64,000 nucleotides of DNA, taken from the NCBI GenBank assembly GCA_903824785.1, contig CAIJYD010000052.1, positions 1-64,000 on the forward strand, read 5' to 3'. Shown here piece after piece: positions 27,083-35,699 of this stretch (positions are counted from its first letter, which is position 1; every line of letters starts with the position of its first letter). The stretch comes from an uncultured Bacteroidota bacterium (GTDB lineage: Bacteria > Bacteroidota > Bacteroidia > Bacteroidales > VadinHA17). Position numbers and translations under genes: made by a program. The notes beneath the pieces are model-generated. The model saw only the letters and a program-made list of their open reading frames with translations, was not told where the DNA came from and searched no databases.

Positions 27083-27246
27083 TTCACGTTTCGCATTTCG
27101 CTTACGTATTACCGATCAATGATTACCCTGAGCTCTGTGCCCTGAGCATTTTGACGTGTTCTTACTATTCACTACAAATAGAAAGGATTTACAGCTTCCT
27201 TAAAGTAGTTTAGACTTAATATATTACAGACTTATAACATTTTTTG

Positions 27247-27254
27247 TAACTTTG
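27247..27254 (+). promoter_or_regulatory. -7 box abutting the 27259 gene
   Basis: TAACTTTG is an exact TAnnTTTG match ending only 4 bp before the ATG at 27259. A start of transcription at the usual distance would fall on or next to the ATG, implying a leaderless mRNA, or a start codon further inside the gene. Confidence 0.45.
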
Positions 27255-27258
27255 ATGT

Positions 27259-27783
27259 ATGAAATTTGCTAAAAAAATACCACTTGAATTTGAAATTGAC
27301 AAGCTCACAAATTCCATTGAAAATACTTCTACAGACGAGGTTTTTGATACAGTGATTATACAGCTAACTTTGAAGGATTTAAGTTTTATTCATAAATCAG
27401 ACTGGCAATTTGATTGGATCAAAGAATTTAAAGACAAGACAAAGGCGGTTTACAAATTAACAACTGTAAACAACCCTATAATTATTCAGGGTCTTTTAAG
27501 CCTGGAGGATAAAGAAGACCACATTTTCATGCACCTTATAGAAAGTTCAAAATTCAACAAAGGAAAGAACAAAGTTTATCTTGGAGTTCCAGGGAACCTC
27601 GTTGCTTTTGCTTGCAAAGTTTCAGTTGACAAAGGTTATCAGGGTTTTCTGGCGTTCGATGCAAAGACAGCTTTAATCAAGCATTATCAAGAAACACTTC
27701 ACGCGACCCACTTTCGTGAACGGAGAATGTTTATCGAGACCAATGCTGCACTAAGATTAATTTCACAATATTTTAAATCATAA
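27259..27783 (+). CDS. Unidentified protein, possibly GNAT-fold
   Basis: I do not recognise this 174-residue protein with confidence. It has no signal peptide or membrane segment. The middle shows a strand-turn pattern, YLGVPGNLVAFACKVSVDKGYQGFLAFDAK, and a helix with HYQETLHATHF; the run of an acceptor-like strand, a conserved Gly and an aromatic-rich end is reminiscent of an N-acetyltransferase fold, but the canonical acetyl-CoA loop is not evident. A 54-residue gene begins 4 bp after its stop, so the two form a tight pair in an otherwise gene-poor, repeat-flanked island. A toxin-antitoxin or modifier pair is one possibility, not shown by sequence. Confidence 0.7.
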   Translation: MKFAKKIPLEFEIDKLTNSIENTSTDEVFDTVIIQLTLKDLSFIHKSDWQFDWIKEFKDKTKAVYKLTTVNNPIIIQGLLSLEDKEDHIFMHLIESSKFNKGKNKVYLGVPGNLVAFACKVSVDKGYQGFLAFDAKTALIKHYQETLHATHFRERRMFIETNAALRLISQYFKS

Positions 27784-27787
27784 GTAA

Positions 27788-27952
27788 ATGGGACTAATTA
27801 AAGAACCAAGAAACATTGATTTCACAGTTCAATCAGAACCTTGGACTGAAGAAGAGCTAAGGGACTTCAGAAAGTTAATGAATGAACTGAAATCGAAAAA
27901 TGCTAAAAAGAAGAAACATCCCTCGCCTGCAAAAAAGAAAGTTAATGCTTAG
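27788..27952 (+). CDS. Small basic protein, partner of the 27259 gene
   Basis: This short frame (54 residues) starts 4 bp after the preceding stop. The N-terminal half is acidic/amphipathic (DFTVQSEPWTEEELRDFRKL), and the C-terminal 20 residues are strongly basic with runs of lysine. The spacing, the ATG start and the ordered helix-forming first half support a real gene. Short proteins of this form, with a W-T-x-E-E motif, often sit next to a second small gene in Bacteroidetes; that is from memory and not verified. It could be an antitoxin or a nucleic-acid-binding accessory protein. Confidence 0.6.
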   Translation: MGLIKEPRNIDFTVQSEPWTEEELRDFRKLMNELKSKNAKKKKHPSPAKKKVNA

Positions 27953-28085
27953 TAAAAATGTTTGAATATTATTTTAGATAAGAGACCGGCCCTTTTTGGG
28001 AAGTATTTATAAATTTTATTTCAGGGCAGAACATGGGTAAATTCCACAACTCCATCAAAAATAAATATCCCAATTTTTATTATAG

Positions 28086-28210
28086 TCAGAACATTCACAG
28101 GAACAGCAGGCTGCCATAGAAGCACAGCAAAAACAAATTGATGAGCTGAAGAAGATGGTGGAAGGGCTGGGGAAGAAGCAGGTGAATCAAGACAAAAGTG
28201 AAGAGTGTTT
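28086..28210 (+). pseudogene. Remnant of a coiled-coil tail protein
   Basis: After a stop at 28083-28085, an open stretch without a start codon encodes a Gln/Lys-rich helix ending in QQKQIDELKKMVEGLGKKQ. This resembles the C-terminal tail of Bacteroidetes tail-fibre/S74-type or repeat proteins. There is no upstream domain, so I read it as a decayed 3' fragment. The rest of 27953-28325 is low-complexity sequence with similarity to 27083-27150. Confidence 0.35.
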
Positions 28211-28325
28211 CGGGTTTATCGTTTCGCGTTACCGATTACCCTGTGCCCCGTGTACTGACGAACCTTACGGATGTCAGTCCTGCTCAGACAAACGAAGTTT
28301 CGTCTGAGATCTTCAACTTCAGCCT

Positions 28326-30365
28326 TCAGCCTTCATCCTTCAATCCGCTTCTTATCAGCAGTGCTTCAATAGACGGCTCTTTTCCCCTGAATCTGATATA
28401 CAGATCATGAGGTTTTTCTGATCCTCCTTTTTCGAGGATATTCTCCCGGAATGAAGCGGCTGTTTCCTTATTGAATATTCCTTTTTCAGTAAAATAGCTG
28501 AATGCATCTGCATCAAGTACTTCGGCCCATTTATATCCGTAATATCCTGCTGCATATCCGCCTCCGAAAATATGTCCGAATGAGGTGCTCATATTTGTTC
28601 CTTCAATTTTTGGAAAAAGTTCAGTTTTTTCCATGGCGCTGTTTTCAAACTCCGTGATGTTTGTATCAACTGGCTTTTTTATTATGTGCCATGCCATATC
28701 CAGAAAACCAAAGCCAAGTTGTCTCAGACTTGTATATCCTTCGTTAAAGGCTGCAACCTCTTTTATCTTTCCTATTATTTCAGCAGGAATTTTCTCGCCG
28801 GTCTGCCAATGAGTTGCCCAGGTATCGAGCCACTCTTTTTCAAATGCATAATTCTCCATGAACTGAGATGGCAGTTCAACTAAATCGCGGGCAACATTCG
28901 TACCTGAAAGACTTTCATATGTACATTTCGTGAGCATCCCGTGCAACGAATGACCGAATTCATGCAGAAACGTTGTAAGCTCATTGAACGTCAGCAGTGC
29001 GGGCCTTGTTTCGGATGGTCTGGTAAAATTCGCAACAATTGAAATTATAGGTCTTACTTCATTTCCATTGATAATCTTCTGGTCGCGGTAACTTGTCATC
29101 CATGCTCCTCCGTTTTTTCCGGGACGCGGATGGTAATCGATGTAAAGCATCGACAAAAAAGTGTCGTTCCCATCATAAACTTCATATGTCTTTACGTCAG
29201 GATGATAGAGTGGTATTGACCTGTTCTCTGAGAATCTGATTCCGAAAAGTGTACCAGCAAGGTTAAAGATTGCCTTTTCAACTTTTTCCAGACTGAAATA
29301 TGGTTTGAGTATCTCATCATCAATGTCATACAATTTCTTCTTAAGCTTTTCCGAAAAATATGCCCAGTCCCAGCGATGAAGAGGGCCGGTAAGTCCGTTT
29401 CCGGCAGCAAATTTCCTGACATTATCAAAATCCCTTGCTGCCGCCAGTTTGGCTGCTGTAAAAAGTTCCTCCAGAAAATTTTCAACTTTCATCGGGGTGT
29501 CGGCCATTCGATCGCCGAGGATCATTTCGGCAAAACTGCTGAATCCCAGTATTCCTGCAATCTCCACCCTCAGGTTAACTATTTTAAGAACATTGCCGCT
29601 GTTATCCGATTTATTTCCCCTGAATCCGCGGGAGGAGTATGCTTTAGCCATTTTCTGGCGTAATTCCCTTCTTTCTGAATATTGCATGAATGGCATATAA
29701 CTCGGGAAATGGAGAGTAAAGATCCATCCTGTTTTTTCTCTGCCGGCAGCTTCAACTGCTGCCATTTCAATAAGGCTTTCGGGAAGACCGGCCAGATCAG
29801 CAGGATCGGTGAGATGAAGCTCAAAACTATTTGTCTCATCAAGTACGTTTTCTTCGAATGTGAGAGAGAGTGTTGCCAGCTCTTCCGAAACCTCCCTGAA
29901 CCGTCTCCTCTTATCCTCTTCCAATCCGGCACCACCGAGAATAAAATTCCGGTATTTTCTTTCAGTCAGGATTTTTTGCTCCGTAGTTAAACCGGCTGAT
30001 TCCTTATTATTGTAGACAGCCTTAATACGTCCGAAAAGTTTTTCATTAAGTGTAATGTCGTTTGAGAAGCGTGTCAGAAGGGGTGATACCTCCTGTGCAA
30101 CAGCCTGCAGTTCCTTGCCTGTTTCAGCACTATTCAGGTTAAATAAAACTGATGAGATCCTGCCAAGTAACTCCCCCGACCTGTCGAGTGCTGCTATTGT
30201 GTTTTCAAAATCAGGCTCTTCGGGATTATCGGTAATCGACAAAATCTCTTCAGACGCTGATTCAATAGCTTTTTCAACAGCCGGTTTATAATGCGGTATT
30301 TCAATGAGATTAAATGGAGGAACCCCGAAAGGAGTCTCCCACGGTTTGAGTAGCGGATTATCCAT
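28326..30365 (-). CDS. M3 family oligopeptidase / peptidyl-dipeptidase
   Basis: This 679-residue zinc peptidase of the thimet oligopeptidase family (Dcp/oligopeptidase A group) has its zinc site as HEFGHSLHGM, with His468, Glu469 and His472; the third ligand is a Glu about 25 residues later, in the ELPSQFMENY region. Length and the long helical N-terminal half match Dcp and OpdA. There is no signal peptide, so it is probably cytoplasmic and degrades short peptides. The upstream gene on the same strand (30402) ends 36 bp before this start, so the pair may share a transcript. Dcp and OpdA cannot be distinguished reliably here. Confidence 0.93.
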   Translation of the reverse strand: MDNPLLKPWETPFGVPPFNLIEIPHYKPAVEKAIESASEEILSITDNPEEPDFENTIAALDRSGELLGRISSVLFNLNSAETGKELQAVAQEVSPLLTRFSNDITLNEKLFGRIKAVYNNKESAGLTTEQKILTERKYRNFILGGAGLEEDKRRRFREVSEELATLSLTFEENVLDETNSFELHLTDPADLAGLPESLIEMAAVEAAGREKTGWIFTLHFPSYMPFMQYSERRELRQKMAKAYSSRGFRGNKSDNSGNVLKIVNLRVEIAGILGFSSFAEMILGDRMADTPMKVENFLEELFTAAKLAAARDFDNVRKFAAGNGLTGPLHRWDWAYFSEKLKKKLYDIDDEILKPYFSLEKVEKAIFNLAGTLFGIRFSENRSIPLYHPDVKTYEVYDGNDTFLSMLYIDYHPRPGKNGGAWMTSYRDQKIINGNEVRPIISIVANFTRPSETRPALLTFNELTTFLHEFGHSLHGMLTKCTYESLSGTNVARDLVELPSQFMENYAFEKEWLDTWATHWQTGEKIPAEIIGKIKEVAAFNEGYTSLRQLGFGFLDMAWHIIKKPVDTNITEFENSAMEKTELFPKIEGTNMSTSFGHIFGGGYAAGYYGYKWAEVLDADAFSYFTEKGIFNKETAASFRENILEKGGSEKPHDLYIRFRGKEPSIEALLIRSGLKDEG

Positions 30366-30401
30366 TTTATTTAACTTGTTTCAATCTGTTATAATCTGTT
30401 T

Positions 30402-33038
30402 TTATTCCTCCTCTTCTCCATTCTCTTTACCTGCATACCTTGCGGGATAGGGTGTATTCTCTTTTGCAGCAAACCAGAGAATCCTGTTTAGAAGGTCATC
30501 ATCGCCCGAATCCACTCCATCGAATTCAGGAAGCATACTCTTTTTTGCAAAGTGCAGAGCTTTTCCCGTTAATGATGTCAGCGGCGGATTCATTTCATCG
30601 ATCGGAACAATGTTAGGTACAGCCTTATAGGGAGTTTTATCAGCAGTACCTGCAAAACAGTCAGTCATTGGATTAGCAATTGCATCCTGTATGTTCATCG
30701 GTGGCAGGCCGAGAATCTGTTCAATTGTTCTAACCATTGAAGGCTGTGTATAAAGTGTATGGTTTACACTTCTTAATCTTGAGTAGGGGCTTATTACCAG
30801 GCTTACGGTACGGTAAGCTGAAACATGATCCCATCCGCCCTGTGAGTCATCTTCCACCACAAAGATGACAGTGTTTTCCCAGAAGCGGCTTTTTGAGAAC
30901 GCCTCTACAATCCGGCCAAGTGCAAAATCATTGTCGGCAACCATTGCTCTTGGTGTCGGACTTCCGGGTCTGGTGCCTGCAGTATGATCATTGGGCAATG
31001 CAATAACCATCAGTTCAGGCATCTGGTCTCCTGTCATTCCTTCATAATCTTTTAACTCATTGATAAGCACATCGGCGCGCATTGCGTCAGAAAATTCGTG
31101 ATTCCCGTATGACGGGTATGTCTGGCTGAGTATTTTTCTTACAGGCTCAATGGTGGTGTAATTTGAAAACTCCACCCTTTCACCGTTTTTATATTTACTG
31201 TAAATATCGGACCATTTCATCTTTTTATCAAGAACAGGAACAGAGGCTTCACCATAGATCCTGGCGGATTTGCCATGGCTTGTTGCATTGTCCCATATAA
31301 AGCCGGTAGGAGCATAGACAAGCGCATCGGTCTGAACATGGGCATAACTTCTGAACCATGCTCTCATATTCTTTTCTATATAGTCGGTAACTATCGAGGC
31401 ATCGGTCCACTGGTGACCCTCTGCTGAACATTTTCCCGATACATGAAAGTTATCGAGAAGTATAAATTCTTCGGAGAGTTTATGAATATTAGGAGTAATC
31501 TCTGCGCCATAGATGCAAAGTCCCGGATCCCCATCGCCCTGTTTCATATCACCAAGAATCTGATCGTAGGTCCGGTTCTCCTTAATAATATAGACAACAT
31601 GCTTAAAAAGTGAGGGTTCACCTATTCTGTCGGGAACAGGTTTAGGGGTGGCCGATGCCCGTGGTTTTTCTCTTGCTGTTGTGGCTCTTGAAAGGTTATT
31701 GACTGCTACCACTGTATCGGTATATGCTTTAAGACTTTTTATGTCCGGTATGGGAATAACCGAAACGGAGGCAAGCATATTATGGGAGTTATAGACGAGA
31801 TTGCCTGTGTTCTTATTGGGAAGAGCCAGCCTCACTCCGGCAGCTTCAAGGTTACAGACATAAAGGTATGCTGAATTAAGTATGCTTACCGCTGATGGGT
31901 ATGCCCCGGTAGGTATAAATCCGGTTACGCTGCTGGCGGTTTTTGAAGCCTTTTCGGTTGCGTTTTTTCCAAGTGCAATTACTGCAAGGGCATTGTCCAT
32001 TCCATTGGCAACATAGAGTGTTTTTTCGTTCTGGGAAAGGCACAGTCCGTTAGGTGAATCACCGAAAAATGGATTTATCTCAGGCTGAAGCCTTACGCTA
32101 ATTGTTTCCGAAATCTCATCCTTTCCGGTATTAATAACAGAAACATTATCACTGTTTGAATTAGTAACATAGACAAATTTTCCATTTTTGCAGCTTATTA
32201 TTTCATTTGGATGAAGCCCCACAACCAGCTCTTTGATTATCCGGCCATCAGCTGGATTAATGACAGTTACACTGCCCTCCCGTGTTGAGCCGCCGGCTTT
32301 GTTATCTACTCTTGCCAGCCCCCATGGGACGCCTGCAACATCCTTGTCTCCGGCATCAGGATCTCTTCCTGCCCAGTTGGTAATGTAGAGTTTCCCCGCA
32401 GCTTTTGTCAGGCCGTAGGGGGCAACGCCGGTGTGTGCAATCCATATTGTGTCGCCTGAAATGAGTTCCTGTTTGATAACCATATTATTCCCATTCAGAA
32501 CAACATACAGATATTCTTTAGTGGATTCCGTTGTAATCAGGATTTCGTTTGGAAGTGCCATATCGGTTTTTGGTGCAGCCTTATATTCTAACAGTCTGAT
32601 GAATTCAGCTTTTAATCCATCCCATTTTGCTGAACAAACGAAGGAGCGCCTGCTTTTGCCGATTGTACTCCAGAAGACTTCCGGTCCTGCATTGCCGGTA
32701 TGCCATATAATCCCTGAATAGGTGTTCATTCCTCCCTGTAGTTCTGTTCTGGCATTATTTGCAAGCCTGTACTTTACTGTGTTATCAGAAGTGCTGATAA
32801 AAACAATGCTGTATCTCTCTTCCACTGCCAGCCATTTTCCATCGGGCGACAAGGCAGCATCCATTGAATGATTCTCAAGCGACTCATCTCCGAAAAACAG
32901 CTGCTGACCTGCCGGCTGAATCATCCTGTTATAAGGAAGTTGTATCTGGCGGGAATTTTGCTGACCAGCGGGAGTAATAACCTTAGCAAGACCTGCTGTG
33001 GTTAAGAAGGCAAGGATTACTGAATTGAGATACTTCAT
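30402..33038 (-). CDS. Secreted beta-propeller phosphoesterase
   Basis: This 878-residue exported protein has a signal peptide at residues 1-18. Residues of about 50-440 form a YVTN/YncE-like beta-propeller with repeated strands such as KFVYVTNSNSDNVSVINTG and TLYVANGMDNALAVIALGK. The C-terminal half (about 480-860) is a phosphoesterase of the phospholipase C/acid phosphatase type, recognised by VVYIIKENRTYDQILGD, the metal-binding VVEDDSQGGWDHVS and a further histidine-containing loop. Such two-domain proteins are widespread in Bacteroidetes and Acidobacteria; the substrate is not known. It lies upstream of the M3 peptidase on the same strand. Confidence 0.88.
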   Translation of the reverse strand: MKYLNSVILAFLTTAGLAKVITPAGQQNSRQIQLPYNRMIQPAGQQLFFGDESLENHSMDAALSPDGKWLAVEERYSIVFISTSDNTVKYRLANNARTELQGGMNTYSGIIWHTGNAGPEVFWSTIGKSRRSFVCSAKWDGLKAEFIRLLEYKAAPKTDMALPNEILITTESTKEYLYVVLNGNNMVIKQELISGDTIWIAHTGVAPYGLTKAAGKLYITNWAGRDPDAGDKDVAGVPWGLARVDNKAGGSTREGSVTVINPADGRIIKELVVGLHPNEIISCKNGKFVYVTNSNSDNVSVINTGKDEISETISVRLQPEINPFFGDSPNGLCLSQNEKTLYVANGMDNALAVIALGKNATEKASKTASSVTGFIPTGAYPSAVSILNSAYLYVCNLEAAGVRLALPNKNTGNLVYNSHNMLASVSVIPIPDIKSLKAYTDTVVAVNNLSRATTAREKPRASATPKPVPDRIGEPSLFKHVVYIIKENRTYDQILGDMKQGDGDPGLCIYGAEITPNIHKLSEEFILLDNFHVSGKCSAEGHQWTDASIVTDYIEKNMRAWFRSYAHVQTDALVYAPTGFIWDNATSHGKSARIYGEASVPVLDKKMKWSDIYSKYKNGERVEFSNYTTIEPVRKILSQTYPSYGNHEFSDAMRADVLINELKDYEGMTGDQMPELMVIALPNDHTAGTRPGSPTPRAMVADNDFALGRIVEAFSKSRFWENTVIFVVEDDSQGGWDHVSAYRTVSLVISPYSRLRSVNHTLYTQPSMVRTIEQILGLPPMNIQDAIANPMTDCFAGTADKTPYKAVPNIVPIDEMNPPLTSLTGKALHFAKKSMLPEFDGVDSGDDDLLNRILWFAAKENTPYPARYAGKENGEEEE

Positions 33039-33135
33039 GTTTGCTATTTTTTATTTTGATACATTTTTGGTTTTTATTATCCGGCCTTTTATTCCCTGAA
33101 GCCTTCATATGGTGAAGAAGGGGTATTTACATTTA

Positions 33136-33166
33136 AAAAGGCTGCCCTGATTACAGACAGCCTTTT
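33136..33166 (-). terminator. Rho-independent terminator of the DUF3127-isomerase transcript
   Basis: On the minus strand a 9-bp stem (bases 33158-33166 with 33136-33144) and a 13-nt loop are followed by a short T-run. It lies 13 bp after the stop of the DUF3127 gene. Confidence 0.65.
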
Positions 33167-33178
33167 AAAGATTATTTT

Positions 33179-33559
33179 TTAAAACGGAAGATCGCCTAAA
33201 TCATCAACTTCAGGTGGAATATCTTCAAGAGTTGCACATTGAGGGGCATTTGGTTCACGTCCCGGGGATGAAGCTCTTTCAACTTTCCAGGCATCCAGGT
33301 TGGTAAAATAGTTTATCTTACCGTCGCGTTCCCATTTGTTACCCTTAAGGTTGAACGATATCTTAACATCTTCATTAAGAAACGACTCATTGATAAGATC
33401 ACACTTATCCTGTACCAGCTGAAACTTAATATAGTCAATAAATACTGCTGATCCGCCAGTCTCTTTCTTCTCAATTACAAACTCGCGTTTCTTAAATTTG
33501 TCGCTTACCTGATTAACAGGAGAGATGTCAATAATTTTTCCGGTAATTTCAAATGCCAT
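33179..33559 (-). CDS. DUF3127 domain protein
   Basis: This 126-residue protein matches the DUF3127 family, common in Bacteroidetes. Most of the chain (residues 1-95) is a predicted OB-like beta barrel: an opening FEITGKIIDISPVNQVSDKF, a central VFIDYIKFQLVQDKCDLI, and a WERDGKINYFTNLDAWKVER strand pair. The tail is acidic (EVDDLGDLPF), as in single-stranded DNA-binding proteins, whose acidic tips recruit partners. A nucleic-acid-binding role is a reasonable but unproven inference. It follows the cyclophilin gene by 6 bp, and the transcript ends at the terminator just downstream. Confidence 0.82.
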   Translation of the reverse strand: MAFEITGKIIDISPVNQVSDKFKKREFVIEKKETGGSAVFIDYIKFQLVQDKCDLINESFLNEDVKISFNLKGNKWERDGKINYFTNLDAWKVERASSPGREPNAPQCATLEDIPPEVDDLGDLPF

Positions 33560-33565
33560 TTCAGT

Positions 33566-34024
33566 CTATTCTTCGTGAATAATTATCTTTTCAATTTTGT
33601 CACCCTGACGGATCTGATCTATAACCTCAAGTCCTTCATATACTTTACCGAAGCAGGTATGCTGACGGTCGAGGTGTTTGGTATTGTTGCGGCTATGGCA
33701 GATAAAGAACTGGGAACCACCGGTGTTTCTTCCTGCATGGGCCATTGAGAGAATACCTTTGTCGTGGTACTGGTTTCCTCCGGTCAGTTCGCATTTGATC
33801 TGATATCCGGGGCCACCTGTGCCTACTGACGGGTTGCTCATATCCTTTGAAAGGGGACAGCCGCCCTGAATGACAAAATCAGGAATGACTCTGTGGAACG
33901 CAAGGCCGTCATAATACCCTTTTTTTGCCAGAGTGATAAAGTTCTCCACAGTTACGGGAGCATCCTCTTCAAAAAAACTGACGAGCATTGTACCTTTTGG
34001 AGTTTGTATTTCTGCAGTTGCCAT
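33566..34024 (-). CDS. Cyclophilin-type peptidyl-prolyl isomerase
   Basis: This small cytoplasmic cyclophilin (152 residues from the chosen start) catalyses cis-trans isomerisation of X-Pro bonds. Family motifs include the active-site AFHRVIPDFVIQGG with the catalytic Arg, ILSMAHAGRNTGGSQFFI, and the HLDRQHTCFGKV loop. I start it at MATAEIQTPKG (34024), one base after the stop of the FKBP gene; the frame is open 11 codons further upstream but that part would overlap the FKBP gene. It is the second of three co-transcribed genes (FKBP, cyclophilin, DUF3127). Confidence 0.93.
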   Translation of the reverse strand: MATAEIQTPKGTMLVSFFEEDAPVTVENFITLAKKGYYDGLAFHRVIPDFVIQGGCPLSKDMSNPSVGTGGPGYQIKCELTGGNQYHDKGILSMAHAGRNTGGSQFFICHSRNNTKHLDRQHTCFGKVYEGLEVIDQIRQGDKIEKIIIHEE

Positions 34025-34025
34025 A

Positions 34026-34739
34026 TTATTTAACAATTTCGAGAAGTTCAACTTCAAAAATCAGAGTTGAATAAGGTTTGATAACTTCACCTGCACCGGT
34101 TGATCCATAAGCAATTGACTGAGGAAGGCAAAGTTTGAATTTTGAACCAACAGGCATCAGCTGTAAGGCTTCTGTCCATCCGGGAATAACGCCTGATACC
34201 GGGAATGTTGCCGGTTCGTTTCTCTTGATTGAAGAGTCAAATTCAGTACCGTCAATAAGTGTTCCGGCATAATGAACTTTTACTGTACTTTCAGCTGTAG
34301 GCTTAGGACCTGTTCCCATTTTTATTACTTCATACTGAAGACCGCTTGCAGTAACCGTTACACCCGGTTTTTCTTTGTTTTTGGTAATAAATGCTTCATT
34401 CTGAGCAATATACTCTTTAAATGTTTCTTTATTTGATTCGGCCTGCTTGGCAGTTTTATCAGCTTCGCGTTTGTTGATGAAACCCATGATATATGCTCTT
34501 GCAATATCATCAGCCATTACTGGTTTTCCTTCTTTACCGTCGGCCATTGCTTTTGCTACAATCATCGGATTCAGAAATAGACTGTCGGCTTTAAGAGCGT
34601 TATAATTAACAATTCCGAAAGCGTAAGATAATGAATCTTCTTTGGTTTTCAGGTTTGCATTTTTCAGAGAACTCTGTGCGCATGAGCCAAACATCAGAGC
34701 TAAGACGCCTGTCATTACTAATAATACCTTCATTTTCAT
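34026..34739 (-). CDS. FKBP-type peptidyl-prolyl isomerase lipoprotein
   Basis: This is a Mip/FkpA-like isomerase of about 237 residues. The signal peptide ends in a lipobox (MFGSCAQSS), so the protein is probably anchored to the outer membrane on the periplasmic side. An N-terminal helical dimerisation region (about 30-125) is followed by the FKBP fold, with VKVHYAGTLIDGTEFDSS, VIPGWTEALQLMPVGSKFKL and the final STLIFEVELLEI strand. It assists folding of exported proteins. I place the start at MKMKVLLVM (34739); the frame is open three codons upstream and an ATG two codons downstream is also possible. Confidence 0.92.
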   Translation of the reverse strand: MKMKVLLVMTGVLALMFGSCAQSSLKNANLKTKEDSLSYAFGIVNYNALKADSLFLNPMIVAKAMADGKEGKPVMADDIARAYIMGFINKREADKTAKQAESNKETFKEYIAQNEAFITKNKEKPGVTVTASGLQYEVIKMGTGPKPTAESTVKVHYAGTLIDGTEFDSSIKRNEPATFPVSGVIPGWTEALQLMPVGSKFKLCLPQSIAYGSTGAGEVIKPYSTLIFEVELLEIVK

Positions 34740-34817
34740 ATAATACATTTTTAATTTTTAAATTTCCGCTAAGATAATACTTTAGCGAAAGCAAAAAAGC
34801 CACAGTAAAAATTTATT

Positions 34818-35474
34818 TTATATTTTCACTGCTCTGATCATCTCCCTTTTACCCGGAGGCCCCGGCAGAAGTGATACATTAAAACCGCACGCCTTTAAAT
34901 TTCTTTTCACCTCTCCTTTTGCTGAATAGGTTACGAAGACACCATCTTTTCTGGTAGCCGCAGCTATTCCTGCAAAAATCTCTTTTGTCCATATCTCAGG
35001 TTGTTTATCCGGACCAAAAGCGTCAAAATAGATCAGGTCGTACATGCCTGAGAGCTGTATGGCAGTAATATCTCCTTTGATCTTATGAAGGTTGAAATTA
35101 TTGCAGATATTTACTTTTGAATTCCAGGGTGAAGAGTGGATAAGATGAAAAATATCCTTCCCGTCATTACCGGCAAACTGATGATGATTAAGCTGGCTGG
35201 TTATCTCCTCAGAAAGGGGATACTTTTCTATCGAAGTATAGTTTACCTCTCTTGTTCCTTCCCTGCTTTTGATGGCTGTCAGAAGGGCATTGAGACCAGT
35301 CCCGAACCCTGCTTCAAAGATATTCAGCGGATCGGCTTTGCTGAAACTGAAGCCATTATTAATGTAAATAAATGCTGATTCCTGCACTGCTCCATGAATA
35401 GAATGGTAATGTTCATTCATCTCAGGAACATAAATGGTGTCTGATCCGTCGGATGTCTTTATTATTTGGTTCAA
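34818..35474 (-). CDS. mnmD: tRNA mnm5U-synthesising methyltransferase (MnmD)
   Basis: This SAM-dependent methyltransferase corresponds to the N-terminal domain of MnmC, which methylates aminomethyl-uridine at the tRNA wobble position to give mnm5U/mnm5s2U. The SAM-binding loop is IFEAGFGTGLNALLTA and the family signature is LIYFDAFGPDKQPEIW. At 218 residues it lacks the FAD oxidase domain of E. coli MnmC, so it is the stand-alone MnmD type. It is transcribed alone, about 80 bp upstream of the FKBP gene. Confidence 0.9.
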   Translation of the reverse strand: MNQIIKTSDGSDTIYVPEMNEHYHSIHGAVQESAFIYINNGFSFSKADPLNIFEAGFGTGLNALLTAIKSREGTREVNYTSIEKYPLSEEITSQLNHHQFAGNDGKDIFHLIHSSPWNSKVNICNNFNLHKIKGDITAIQLSGMYDLIYFDAFGPDKQPEIWTKEIFAGIAAATRKDGVFVTYSAKGEVKRNLKACGFNVSLLPGPPGKREMIRAVKI

Positions 35475-35491
35475 ATTAATAAGTGGCTAAA

Positions 35492-35545
35492 GTTGAAAGG
35501 GTTGTAGGGGTTGAAAGAGTTGAAAGGGTTGAAAGAGTTGAAAAG
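35492..35545. repeat. 9-bp tandem repeat, six units
   Basis: Six copies of GTTGAAAGR (one degenerate, GTTGTAGGG) follow one another without spacers. The reading frame through it encodes only repeated Val-Glu-Arg and is not a gene. It is directly after the mnmD start, in the spacer to the 35700 gene. Confidence 0.75.
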
Positions 35546-35614
35546 GTTTTCCAACTCTTGTTCACCCCAAATATTAACATAGAAGCTATCAGCCGCATAC
35601 TACTGACGCTCACA

Positions 35615-35633
35615 TCGGTCAGCACCTTCGGCT
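35615..35633. repeat. Dispersed 19-nt repeat copy
   Basis: TCGGTCAGCACCTTCGGCT is identical to 16777-16795. Both copies are in intergenic, GC-richer patches without genes. Confidence 0.6.
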
Positions 35634-35699
35634 CATACCGCACACCGCAAGCCATTGCTCAAAAAAATGCAAAAGTCAAATGTCAAAAGTTAAAATATC

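Noticed and set aside
28198-28410. Plus-strand open frame overlapping the end of the M3 peptidase gene
   Set aside because: The first half is low-complexity spacer sequence and the second half is antisense to the peptidase C-terminus.
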